In this document: piece after piece, positions 5,950-12,721 of the stretch | How positions within the stretch are numbered: position 1 is the stretch's first letter | How the letters are laid out: every line of letters starts with the position of its first letter | NCBI GenBank assembly: GCA_015654915.1 | Contig: JAATFY010000020.1 | Location: forward strand, 1-13,975 | From: Rhodospirillales bacterium | GTDB taxonomy: Bacteria > Pseudomonadota > Alphaproteobacteria > UBA9219 | Length of the DNA stretch: 13,975 bases | Reading direction: 5' to 3' | Notes under the pieces: model-generated | Seen by the model: the letters and a program-made list of their open reading frames with translations, nothing else | What the model was told of the DNA's origin: nothing | Databases searched by the model: none | Position numbers and translations under genes: made by a program

Positions 5950-7901
5950 TTGATCCTGTTACCTGTTCCGATTTCGAACAGAAGGTAGTCGTTGTTAGCC
6001 GGAATCTCAACCGGCTTGAGCCATGTCGGCGCTTTGCCGTTAACCAGTTTTTCGAGCAACGCGGGATGGGCAAGGCTGCCGGTCAGATGCAGCTTGCCGT
6101 CCTTGCCGAGGCGGATAAAGGCGGTGGTGCCGAATTTGGGGTGATCCATTCCGGCCAGAAAGGGCGCTATGTTGCGGCAGGTTAAAATGATGTCCGCATG
6201 CCATTTGCGCACGATCTTTTGGGCCGTTTGGTCGTCGCGCGCGTTGAAAAAATCGAACACATCCTGATTGCCTGCGACGTTGAAATTGGCGGCGATAACT
6301 TTATAGGGCGTGCGGAACAAAAGCTCCGGCCCTTCATTCATGCCGGCAAGGATGGTGATATTTTTATGCCCGTATCTACGGTTCAGGTAATCGGCGACGG
6401 GTTTGATGGCGCAGGTATTTTCGCCGCGTGCCGCCGGAAACAGAACCATATCGGGATAGAATTTCGTGTCCTGAAACAGCGCGGGCAGCAGCACAACCGG
6501 CACGAGGCCGAGCAGACAGAAAACGCCGGTCTCGGCCCAGAAACGCGGGCGGCCCTTAAGGTTGTCGCCGATTTTTTTCCATGACGCGCATAACAGCCAT
6601 GTCAGCGGCGCTATGGCAAACAATTGCATGAAATAACCGACGCGGATCTGCCAGAAAAGCGTCAGGAGCGTCGCGGCCATAAGAAACGCGCCGTGAACGA
6701 ACCATATGTCGCGTTCGCGGCGCTTGGCGGTTGTGATTTGCCAACCGATAACAATCAGCGCCGCCAGCGGCAACATGATGAGGCCGGTAAAGCCGGTGAA
6801 GGCGCGAATATAGGTCAGGGGATTATGAATATGGATGGCCAGCGCGGGCGCCAGCGGCTGCGCCTCGCCGATATTTTCGAGCGCCGTGGTGGAATTGAAA
6901 TTATCGTAATCGGCGAAGGGGCCAATCAGGGCGTCCGGCACAAAGTACACAAACAGCGCCAGCGCATAGAAACCGAGCGACGCGATCAGGCCAAGCCGCA
7001 GGACGCGGTTTTTTGTCTCTTGGCCCAGCAGCCATGACAGGATAAAGACCGCGCCGGTAAGTGCTGCAAAAATGACATCGGCAGCCGAAAACCAGGACAA
7101 GGCGCGGCTGGAAAATTCCGAAGCGGGAAGGGCCAACGGCAGAACAACGGCGGCTGCGGCCGCAAACGCGCCGCCGAAGACGGCGGCATTGCGCAAAAGA
7201 ATGCCTCCGTGCCATGCCGATAAAAGGGCGAGACAGGCGATGAAAATAAGCAGCCACGGCAAAGCTTCCGTGCCGATCCATAATCCGCAGGCAAAGGCGA
7301 TTGCGGCCATCACGGCAAAACGTCCGCCGCGCGGATCGTTGATAATACGTTCAAGGCAATAGAGGCCGAAACCGGCAATAAGAATCTGGTAGCCGTGATG
7401 ATCGACGCGCCCGGGCGCAAAATTGAACAGGACCATCAGGGCGAACAGCAGAAACACCGAAGCGAGGTTGGCGCGGTCTTCGCCGACGAAGGGCCGCGCC
7501 AGCGCCGGAACCAGCGCCAGCAGCAGGCCGAACAGGGCCGGCGGGACGACGAAAGACGCGATCAACGCCGCATTTTGCAAACCGAAAAATTTAACCAGCG
7601 GCAGCATGAGTAGCGCTATGGGCAGATCGACCAGCCGCGACCAATGCACGATCGTATGCGCGCCGGGGCTGAGGCGCGGATGGCCGAGGTCGTACCAGCC
7701 TTGGCCCGCGATCCAGTTGATCACCTCGTTAAGTCGCATGTAATCGTCGGGATCGGACAGCTGCGCGGTGCGCAGGGGGCTGAAAGGATGCAGCAGAAAG
7801 CAAAAACCGAAAAACGCGAACACCGCCAGCGGCAACAGCCGGTAGGGCGCGGTAAAAAGGTTTTTGGTGAGGTAACGAAAAACAAGCATACAAAAAACCA
7901 T
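5946..7901 (-). CDS. Polytopic membrane protein, GT-C / STT3-like glycosyltransferase candidate
   Basis: A 651-residue protein with about a dozen hydrophobic segments through residue ~475 and a soluble C-terminal domain of about 170 residues (from ENTCAIKPVADYLN). Features recalling the GT-C fold of STT3/PglB/AglB oligosaccharyltransferases: an early acidic motif SDPDDYMRL (Asp50, 52, 53) after the first membrane span, RVDHHGYQ (Asp167-His169), GLWIGTEALPW near 210, and ALENIGEAQP near 340, which resembles the archaeal external-loop-5 motif. The usual WWDYG motif of true STT3 proteins is not visible, so oligosaccharyl transfer is not established. It could equally use a lipid-linked sugar donor on another substrate. 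The ATG at 7901 lies 1 bp from the REP-like repeat; a second ATG at 7889 is possible, and neither has a clear ribosome site. It overlaps glmM by ATGA. Confidence 0.75.
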   Translation of the reverse strand: MVFCMLVFRYLTKNLFTAPYRLLPLAVFAFFGFCFLLHPFSPLRTAQLSDPDDYMRLNEVINWIAGQGWYDLGHPRLSPGAHTIVHWSRLVDLPIALLMLPLVKFFGLQNAALIASFVVPPALFGLLLALVPALARPFVGEDRANLASVFLLFALMVLFNFAPGRVDHHGYQILIAGFGLYCLERIINDPRGGRFAVMAAIAFACGLWIGTEALPWLLIFIACLALLSAWHGGILLRNAAVFGGAFAAAAAVVLPLALPASEFSSRALSWFSAADVIFAALTGAVFILSWLLGQETKNRVLRLGLIASLGFYALALFVYFVPDALIGPFADYDNFNSTTALENIGEAQPLAPALAIHIHNPLTYIRAFTGFTGLIMLPLAALIVIGWQITTAKRRERDIWFVHGAFLMAATLLTLFWQIRVGYFMQLFAIAPLTWLLCASWKKIGDNLKGRPRFWAETGVFCLLGLVPVVLLPALFQDTKFYPDMVLFPAARGENTCAIKPVADYLNRRYGHKNITILAGMNEGPELLFRTPYKVIAANFNVAGNQDVFDFFNARDDQTAQKIVRKWHADIILTCRNIAPFLAGMDHPKFGTTAFIRLGKDGKLHLTGSLAHPALLEKLVNGKAPTWLKPVEIPANNDYLLFEIGTGNRIK

Positions 7902-7902
7902 T

Positions 7903-7948
7903 CAGCGTCATTCCGGAGCACGCCGAAGGCGTGAATCCGGAATCCATG
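7903..7948 (+). repeat. REP-like palindrome, left copy
   Basis: Begins CAGCGTCATTCCGGA and ends ATCCGGAATCCATG. ATTCCGGA (7910-7917) pairs with TCCGGAAT (7936-7943). Inside, ACGCC (7920-7924) pairs with GGCGT (7928-7932) around a GAA loop. Its outer 15 and 14 bases are identical to the reverse complement of the copy at 8291-8336. On the minus strand it forms the immediate 5' leader of the GT-C gene. Confidence 0.85.
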
Positions 7949-7981
7949 GAGCGCTCTTGAAGCTAATGCTATATGAGGGTA

Positions 7982-8269
7982 ATGCCAAGCTACGTTTACA
8001 TTCTAAGCAATCAAAAATCAGGCGCGCTTTATATCGGCGTCACAACGGATTTGATTAAACGTATTTATGAACACAAAGAAGGCATAACCAAGGGTTTTGC
8101 GTCGCGCTACAACATCAAACGTTTGGTGTACTACGAGATTTTTGAAGACGTCCGGATGGCTATTGAGCGCGAAAAAGAACTTAAAAAATGGCGTCGGGAA
8201 TGGAAGATCGCCTTATTTGAAAAATCAAATCCCGATTGGCGCGATTTATACGGCGAAATTGTCAGCTAG
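7982..8269 (+). CDS. Small GIY-YIG nuclease-domain protein (YhbQ/UPF0213-like)
   Basis: A 95-residue single-domain protein. SYVYILSNQKSGALYIGVTT holds the two GIY-YIG core strands (Tyr4/Tyr6 and Tyr17-Gly19). Arg27 and His31 follow in DLIKRIYEHKEG. MAIEREKELKKW contains the expected catalytic glutamate (about Glu64). The end, NPDWRDLY, is typical of the short stand-alone family whose cellular role is unclear. I used the ATG at 7982 because family members usually start a few residues before the YVYIL strand; GAGGG lies only 2 nt upstream, so the ATG at 7973 is an alternative. It is the only gene inside the two inverted REP-like repeats and reads opposite to ftsH and the GT-C gene. It may cut or nick DNA, possibly at its flanking hairpins, but that is speculation. 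Confidence 0.88.
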   Translation: MPSYVYILSNQKSGALYIGVTTDLIKRIYEHKEGITKGFASRYNIKRLVYYEIFEDVRMAIEREKELKKWRREWKIALFEKSNPDWRDLYGEIVS

Positions 8270-8290
8270 GTGTGTTCTTTGAGACCGGTT

Positions 8291-8336
8291 CATGGATTCC
8301 GGATAACGCGCGATGCGCGTTTCCGGAATGACGCTG
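8291..8336 (-). repeat. REP-like palindrome, right copy
   Basis: Plus strand runs CATGGATTCCGGA to TCCGGAATGACGCTG. ATTCCGGA (8296-8303) and AACGCGC (8305-8311) pair with GCGCGTT (8315-8321) and TCCGGAAT (8322-8329): 15 bp with one bulged T and a GAT loop. It lies 5 bp beyond the ftsH stop, so it may stabilise or end the ftsH message, though no T run follows. Confidence 0.85.
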
Positions 8337-8341
8337 CAAAT

Positions 8342-10285
8342 CTAAACCACAATCGTCCGGGTTGCTTGCGGGGCGGGGCTTAGAGGCCCGTCATGCTCCG
8401 GCGTGGTGGTGGGGACGGAACTGCGTTTGCCGCTAACCGTCGCCTTCGCCGTCGGCGGTTTCTGGTCCTCGTTGCGGACGATCGGCTCGCCGCGCAGCAA
8501 CGCCCGGATTTCCTCGCCCGACAGAGTCTCGTATTCCAGCAAAGCCTTGGCGATTTTGTGCAGATCGTCGATATGACTGGTCAATATATTGCGCGCGCTG
8601 GTCTCGCCTTCCTCGATCAGGCGACGCACTTCGGTGTCGATGATCTGGGATGTCGCTTCCGAGACATTCTGCTGCTGCGCCACCGAATGGCCGAGAAAAA
8701 TTTCTTGCTCATTCGCGTTGTAGCGCACGCGGCCGAGCTTATCGGACATGCCGAATTCCATCACCATGCGCCGCGCGAGCAATGTCGCCTGCTGGATGTC
8801 GCTGGCGGCGCCCGTCGTTACGTTTTCCTTGCCGAAGATGATTTCCTCGGCGAGGCGTCCGCCGAACATCATGGCGATCTTGGATGTCAGTTCCGTCAGT
8901 GTCAGGGCATACTTGTCGCGTTCCGGCAGATTCATGGTGACGCCAAGGGCGCGACCGCGTGGAATGATCGTGACTTTGTGCAGCGGGTCGCTCTGCGGCA
9001 TGTGAAGGCCGACAAGGGCGTGGCCGCCTTCGTGGTAAGCCGTCAGTTTCTTTTCGTCCTCGGTCATGGCCATCGAACGGCGCTCGGCGCCCATCATGAC
9101 CTTGTCTTTGGCCATTTCCAGCTCATCCATGCTGACGGCAGCCTTATTGCGCCGTGCTGCCAGCAAGGCCGCTTCGTTGACCAGATTGGCAAGGTCGGCG
9201 CCGGAAAATCCCGGCGTGCCGCGGGCGATAACCCGCGCATCGACGTCCGCAGCCAGCGGCACTTTCCGCATATGGACCTTGATGATTTTTTCGCGCCCGA
9301 GAATGTCGGGATTCGGCACGATCACCTGACGGTCGAACCGGCCGGGACGCAGCAATGCGGGATCGAGCACATCGGGGCGGTTGGTCGCCGCGATCAGGAT
9401 CACGCCTTCGTTGGCTTCAAACCCGTCCATCTCGACCAGCAACTGGTTCAGCGTCTGTTCGCGCTCGTCATTGCCGCCGCCGAGGCCCGCGCCGCGATGG
9501 CGTCCGACCGCGTCGATTTCGTCGATGAAGATGATGCAAGGCGCATGCTTCTTGCCCTGCTCGAACATATCGCGCACGCGTGATGCGCCGACGCCGACAA
9601 ACATCTCGACGAAGTCGGAACCGGAAATGGTAAAGAACGGCACGCCGGCTTCGCCTGCGACCGCGCGCGCGATCAGTGTTTTACCGGTGCCCGGAGGGCC
9701 GACCAGCAAAACGCCTTTCGGAATTTTGCCACCGAGTTTCTGGAATTTCTGCGGGTCTTTCAGGAAATCGACGACTTCCTGCAATTCCTGCTTGGCTTCA
9801 TCGACGCCCGCGACATCGTCAAACGTCACCTTGCCGGTTTTTTCCGTCAGCATGCGCGCGCGGCTGCGGCCGAAGCCCATCGCCTTGCCGCCGCCGCCCT
9901 GCATCTGCCGCAAAAAGAAAATCCACATGCCGAGAATGATCAGCATCGGCGAATAGGACAGGATCGTCGCCCAGAAACCGGGGCCGCTGTCGTCCGGCTG
10001 TGCCACGACCTTGACGTTCTTGGCCAGCAATTTGTCGGTGATGTTGCCGTCGTCGGGCAGGTAAGTGCTGAAGGCGGTTCCGCCGTCGGTCAGATGGCCG
10101 CTGACGATGTGGCCCTTGATGGTAACATCGGCGACCTTGCCTTCGCCGACCCGCGCCATGAAATCGCTGAATGGCATCATGGTCTGCAGCGGCAGGTTGC
10201 TCGGTCCCTGGAACATGTTGAAGAGTAGCACCAGCAGGGCGCCGATGACGATCAGAAGCACGATGTTTTTGTAGGTACTGTTCAC
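8342..10285 (-). CDS. ftsH: ATP-dependent zinc metalloprotease FtsH
   Basis: Membrane-anchored AAA+ protease that extracts and degrades damaged membrane proteins and some short-lived regulators. The 647 residues follow the family layout. The first membrane span is at about 7-24, then a periplasmic domain, then a second span at about 106-126. Walker A GPPGTGKT is at 196-203 and Walker B IIFIDEIDA at 251-259. The second region of homology is AATNRPDVLDPALLRPGRFD, with arginine fingers near 313 and 316. The zinc site is HEGGH (418-422), with Asp496 in TGAASD as likely third ligand. The tail from about 610 is low-complexity. The start is GTG at 10285, with AAAGG 8 nt upstream. It is usually next to tilS and glmM in Alphaproteobacteria. 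Here an HNH gene lies upstream and the GIY-YIG cassette directly downstream. Confidence 0.98.
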   Translation of the reverse strand: MNSTYKNIVLLIVIGALLVLLFNMFQGPSNLPLQTMMPFSDFMARVGEGKVADVTIKGHIVSGHLTDGGTAFSTYLPDDGNITDKLLAKNVKVVAQPDDSGPGFWATILSYSPMLIILGMWIFFLRQMQGGGGKAMGFGRSRARMLTEKTGKVTFDDVAGVDEAKQELQEVVDFLKDPQKFQKLGGKIPKGVLLVGPPGTGKTLIARAVAGEAGVPFFTISGSDFVEMFVGVGASRVRDMFEQGKKHAPCIIFIDEIDAVGRHRGAGLGGGNDEREQTLNQLLVEMDGFEANEGVILIAATNRPDVLDPALLRPGRFDRQVIVPNPDILGREKIIKVHMRKVPLAADVDARVIARGTPGFSGADLANLVNEAALLAARRNKAAVSMDELEMAKDKVMMGAERRSMAMTEDEKKLTAYHEGGHALVGLHMPQSDPLHKVTIIPRGRALGVTMNLPERDKYALTLTELTSKIAMMFGGRLAEEIIFGKENVTTGAASDIQQATLLARRMVMEFGMSDKLGRVRYNANEQEIFLGHSVAQQQNVSEATSQIIDTEVRRLIEEGETSARNILTSHIDDLHKIAKALLEYETLSGEEIRALLRGEPIVRNEDQKPPTAKATVSGKRSSVPTTTPEHDGPLSPAPQATRTIVV

Positions 10286-10302
10286 GCGAAGCGCCTTTCA
10301 GG

Positions 10303-10327
10303 GACCTGAATATCGGGCAATCAGGTC
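10303..10327 (-). promoter_or_regulatory. Hairpin in the ftsH 5' leader
   Basis: GACCTGA (10303-10309) and TCAGGTC (10321-10327) form a perfect 7-bp stem with an 11-nt loop, about 5 nt upstream of the ftsH ribosome site. It could modulate ftsH translation, for example as a thermosensor-like stem, but the ribosome site itself is not inside the pairing. Confidence 0.3.
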
Positions 10328-10402
10328 ATGCGGTTATGGCCGTTTTATGGCCCCCATCCTGACATTATGCCGTGACGCAGCATTGTCGGTGATTGGGATA
10401 AA

Positions 10403-10430
10403 CATATAGTAAATAATACGCGGCATTCAA
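10403..10430 (-). promoter_or_regulatory. Candidate ftsH promoter
   Basis: Minus strand: TTGAAT (10430-10425), 16-nt spacer, TATATG (10408-10403). An overlapping alternative is TTTAAG, 17 nt, TATTAT. Either gives a leader of roughly 110-120 nt. Upstream, TGGACGG is repeated at 10463-10469 and 10477-10483, a 14-bp spacing that might be a regulator site. Nothing else is recognised in the 229-bp gap 10286-10514. Confidence 0.35.
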
Positions 10431-10514
10431 CTAAACTTAAAGCCTTTGGGGATTCAAGGGGTTGGACGGAAAGTTGTGGACGGTTAGCTTTACTGTACGG
10501 CCGTGTTTAGGTAA

Positions 10515-11276
10515 TTACGTTTTACCCCCAATTTCCTGTTTGATTTTATTTATCATTTTCTGCCGTATTCCTCGAAGCTTAGGTTCGGTTTTCTGCCAAC
10601 GTTCATAATCATCGCACGCTTTTGACGGGTTGGCGGCGACTATACGTAGCGCCATAGCTTCGTAAAATTTCAAAATGCGCTTTAGTTCTTTTCCAGTTGC
10701 CAATCTTAAATTCGAATTTGTTTTCATGCGGTGACAATTTACACAAATAGCTTGAAGATTCGATAGGTCACTGGACGATCCTTTTATATGGTCAATTTGT
10801 TCTGCTGGCCTCTTACGGCATATGCGACAAATGTTGTTGTCACGTTCAAAAATTGTCATGCGGATTTTTTTGGAGAGGCGTCTCTCTTGTGCGGCGTATC
10901 CACCGGTAGGCATGTGGATCAGCCGATCATTAAGGCCCATTCTGAATTCATATTCTGATTCTCGTTGAGCAGCCATAGCTCGCCGAACGTATCGAACAGT
11001 TCCGGCCATTTGCTTACAATATTCTGAACAATATATAGCTGATTTAAAGTTAGTTGAGTTTCTCACATTAATTTCACTATTGCAGTTAGCACACTGTAAC
11101 GTACCCCTTAACCGAGCCACTTCATTATCGAAGTCGATGGGGTCTGGCAAAGATTTGTTCATATATTCAACTGAACGAACATAACCAAGCAATGTTTTGG
11201 CAAGCCCGTTCCCCATTTGGGCTGGGGGGCTTTTCGGTATCCGTTTTTTCGGTTTTTGGGGAGATGCAGCGGACAT
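10515..11276 (-). CDS. HNH endonuclease-domain protein with an extra zinc knuckle
   Basis: A 253-residue protein. Residues 1-20 are rich in Lys/Pro (KPKKRIPKSPP). A first cysteine set, CANC at 62-65 and YCSEYC at 82-87, looks like a zinc knuckle. The HNH (beta-beta-alpha metal) domain spans about 140-190: CRIC (150-153), DH (162-163), Asn173, then CVNCH (178-182). This gives catalytic His163 and His182 plus a structural four-cysteine zinc site. The C terminus is basic and helical. HNH proteins of this kind cut DNA and include homing and McrA-like restriction nucleases; the target is unknown. The ATG at 11276 has no clear ribosome site, so the true start may be internal (Met21 or Met39). It lies 42 bp downstream of a small membrane ORF on the same strand. 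Its AT-rich sequence contrasts with dnaN and ftsH and suggests later acquisition. Confidence 0.8.
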   Translation of the reverse strand: MSAASPQKPKKRIPKSPPAQMGNGLAKTLLGYVRSVEYMNKSLPDPIDFDNEVARLRGTLQCANCNSEINVRNSTNFKSAIYCSEYCKQMAGTVRYVRRAMAAQRESEYEFRMGLNDRLIHMPTGGYAAQERRLSKKIRMTIFERDNNICRICRKRPAEQIDHIKGSSSDLSNLQAICVNCHRMKTNSNLRLATGKELKRILKFYEAMALRIVAANPSKACDDYERWQKTEPKLRGIRQKMINKIKQEIGGKT

Positions 11277-11318
11277 GTAATTTTTATGCAGAACTTGGTC
11301 ACAGTTGCACAGTCTGGA

Positions 11319-11423
11319 TCAGTGTTTGAACGGCAGGAGCAAAAAGACCAAAACAACAACCAAAATAAAGAAAAATATAAAGCGAACGATAGGCCAGCCA
11401 TTGAATACGACAAAGACCTTCAT
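11319..11423 (-). CDS. 34-residue single-span membrane small protein (candidate)
   Basis: A short frame starting ATG at 11423 with GGGAG exactly 7 nt upstream, a better ribosome site than most genes here. It begins MKVFVVFNGWPIVRF. Residues 15-30 are an unbroken hydrophobic stretch, and it ends PFKH. With Lys2 and Arg14 before the span and Lys33 after, it looks like a small single-pass inner-membrane protein. I recognise no family. It lies between dnaN and the HNH gene, with its stop 42 bp before the HNH start codon, so the two may share a transcript. The role is unknown; a toxin-like or regulatory membrane peptide is possible but unsupported. A competing frame over the same DNA (start about 11401-11413) overlaps the HNH gene and lacks a ribosome site. 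Confidence 0.45.
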   Translation of the reverse strand: MKVFVVFNGWPIVRFIFFFILVVVLVFLLLPFKH

Positions 11424-11437
11424 CGGCGCACTCCCGT

Positions 11438-11458
11438 TTACGTAGAATAATAACGTAA
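11438..11458. promoter_or_regulatory. Inverted repeat upstream of the small membrane ORF
   Basis: TTACGT (11438-11443) and ACGTAA (11453-11458) form an inverted repeat with 9 AT-rich bases between, just upstream of the ribosome site of the 34-residue ORF and 31 bp after the dnaN stop. It could be an operator or a small hairpin. No convincing promoter hexamers were found nearby. Confidence 0.25.
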
Positions 11459-11489
11459 CTGCCTAGCAACTAACATTTAGGGTCTAGCC

Positions 11490-12605
11490 TCAAACCCGCA
11501 TCGGCATCAGGACATACAAGGCGCTGGCGTCGGCCACGTCCTGAATGATGGCGGGGGCTGTTGCGTCGGCTAAAGTAAAGCGGGCGCCTTCGCCTTCCAT
11601 CTGCTGCATGATGTCGAGCAAATAGCGGGCGTTGAAACCGATATCGAGCAGCGCGCCGTCATATTTCACTTCCAGCTCTTCCGTGGCGCTTCCGGCTTCC
11701 GGCGAATTGGCGGAGAGAACCAGATGCCCGGGCGTCAGGCTCAGTTTCACGGCGCGCGATTTCTCGGAGGATATGGTGGCAACGCGGTCGGCTGCATGGG
11801 CGAACACGCGCGCATCCACTTCCATGATCTTGTCGTTGCCGCTCGGGATCACGCGTTCGTAATCGGGGAAGGTGCCGTCGATCAGTTTCGAGGTAATGAC
11901 GACGCCGTCGAATGTAAAGCGCACTTTGGCTTCGGACAGGGCAATCTCGATATTGTTGGAGCTTTCGTCGATCAGTTTCCGTACTTCGCCGACCGTCTTG
12001 CGCGGCAGGATGATGCCGGGGATGCCCTTGGCGCCCGATGGCGCCGGCATCTCGACCCGCGCCAGACGGTGGCCGTCGGTCGCGACCGCGCGCAGCACTT
12101 CGACATTTTTGGTCTTGGCGGTGTGCAGGTAAAGCCCATTGAGGTAATAGCGCGTCTCTTCCGTCGACATCGCAAAGCGCGTGCGGTCGATAAGCTGGCG
12201 CAGGTCGGCGGTGGAGAGCGTGAATTTATGTTTCAGGTCGCCTTCCGGCATTTTCGGGAAATCCTCGACCGGCAGGCAGCCGAGTTTGAAGTGCGAGCGG
12301 CCTGAGGAAAGTGTGAGTTGGTTGCTGTTGGCGGCGGAGACTTCCACCTGCGCGCCTTCCGGCAATTTGCGCACGATCTCGTAAAGCGTATGGGCAAGCG
12401 CCGTGACGGCGCCCGGTTTGCTGACCTGCCCCGGTACCGTCTCATTAATCTCGATTTCCATATCGGTAGCGGCGAACGATACCTCCTGTCCCGAAGCACG
12501 GATCAGCACATTGGCGAGGATGGGAATGGTGTTGCGGCGCTCGACCACGCTTTGCACATGGCCAAGGCTTTTCAGCAGAGCGGCGCGTTCCAGCGTAAAC
12601 TTCAT
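11490..12605 (-). CDS. dnaN: DNA polymerase III beta subunit (sliding clamp)
   Basis: Forms the ring that tethers DNA polymerase III and other partners to DNA. The 371-residue product has the three repeated clamp domains of about 120 residues each. Family landmarks are RNTIPILANVL near the start, TRYYLNG (151-157), ATDGHRLA (175-182), FPDYERVIP (246-254), and the conserved end YVLMPMRV. I chose the ATG at 12605 because MKFTLERAALL matches the family start and GAGG lies 10 nt upstream. A TTG at 12614 would sit only 1 nt from that ribosome site. It follows dnaA by 116 bp on the same strand, the classical order. recF, often next, is absent; the small ORF and HNH gene follow instead. Confidence 0.97.
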   Translation of the reverse strand: MKFTLERAALLKSLGHVQSVVERRNTIPILANVLIRASGQEVSFAATDMEIEINETVPGQVSKPGAVTALAHTLYEIVRKLPEGAQVEVSAANSNQLTLSSGRSHFKLGCLPVEDFPKMPEGDLKHKFTLSTADLRQLIDRTRFAMSTEETRYYLNGLYLHTAKTKNVEVLRAVATDGHRLARVEMPAPSGAKGIPGIILPRKTVGEVRKLIDESSNNIEIALSEAKVRFTFDGVVITSKLIDGTFPDYERVIPSGNDKIMEVDARVFAHAADRVATISSEKSRAVKLSLTPGHLVLSANSPEAGSATEELEVKYDGALLDIGFNARYLLDIMQQMEGEGARFTLADATAPAIIQDVADASALYVLMPMRV

Positions 12606-12721
12606 GTCAGGCAAGCCTCAAGAAAGCGGGAAGAATCAGGCGCTTTCAATGAGATAGCAGAGATCGGCGCAGGCTGCAATCGGGGGAATCGCGACCGCCT
12701 GTTTCTACGGCAATGAAAAGG

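Larger units (their letters stand above)
7903..8336 (+). mobile_element. Hairpin-bounded GIY-YIG cassette (434 bp)
   Basis: A single small gene encoding a GIY-YIG nuclease-fold protein is enclosed by two copies of a 46-bp imperfect palindrome in inverted orientation. The unit almost exactly fills the space between the ftsH stop codon (5 bp away) and the GT-C gene start (1 bp away), and its gene opposes both neighbours. I see no target-site duplication outside the repeats. Calling it a mobile unit is inference from architecture and the nuclease domain. Confidence 0.55.

Noticed and set aside
7903..8336. CRISPR array
   Set aside because: There are only two repeats, in inverted orientation and separated by a gene.
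8393..9583. 396-codon plus-strand open frame opposite ftsH, and similar long frames opposite glmM, serC, dnaN and dnaA
   Set aside because: They are antisense shadows of unambiguous core genes in GC-rich DNA and show no domain of their own.
10370..10490. Replication origin / DnaA boxes in the ftsH upstream gap
   Set aside because: The stretch is AT-rich and has TGTGGA-like and TTATCCC-like words, but no real match to TTATCCACA and no cluster of boxes.
11159..11413. 84-codon minus-strand frame overlapping the HNH gene and the small ORF
   Set aside because: It starts with TTG or an ATG lacking a ribosome site, overlaps the HNH start by over 100 bp, and its hydrophobicity comes from the T-rich DNA; the 34-codon frame has a far better start.
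12606..12614. TTG start for dnaN three codons upstream
   Set aside because: It would leave only 1 nt between the GAGG ribosome site and the start; the ATG matches the family's N terminus.
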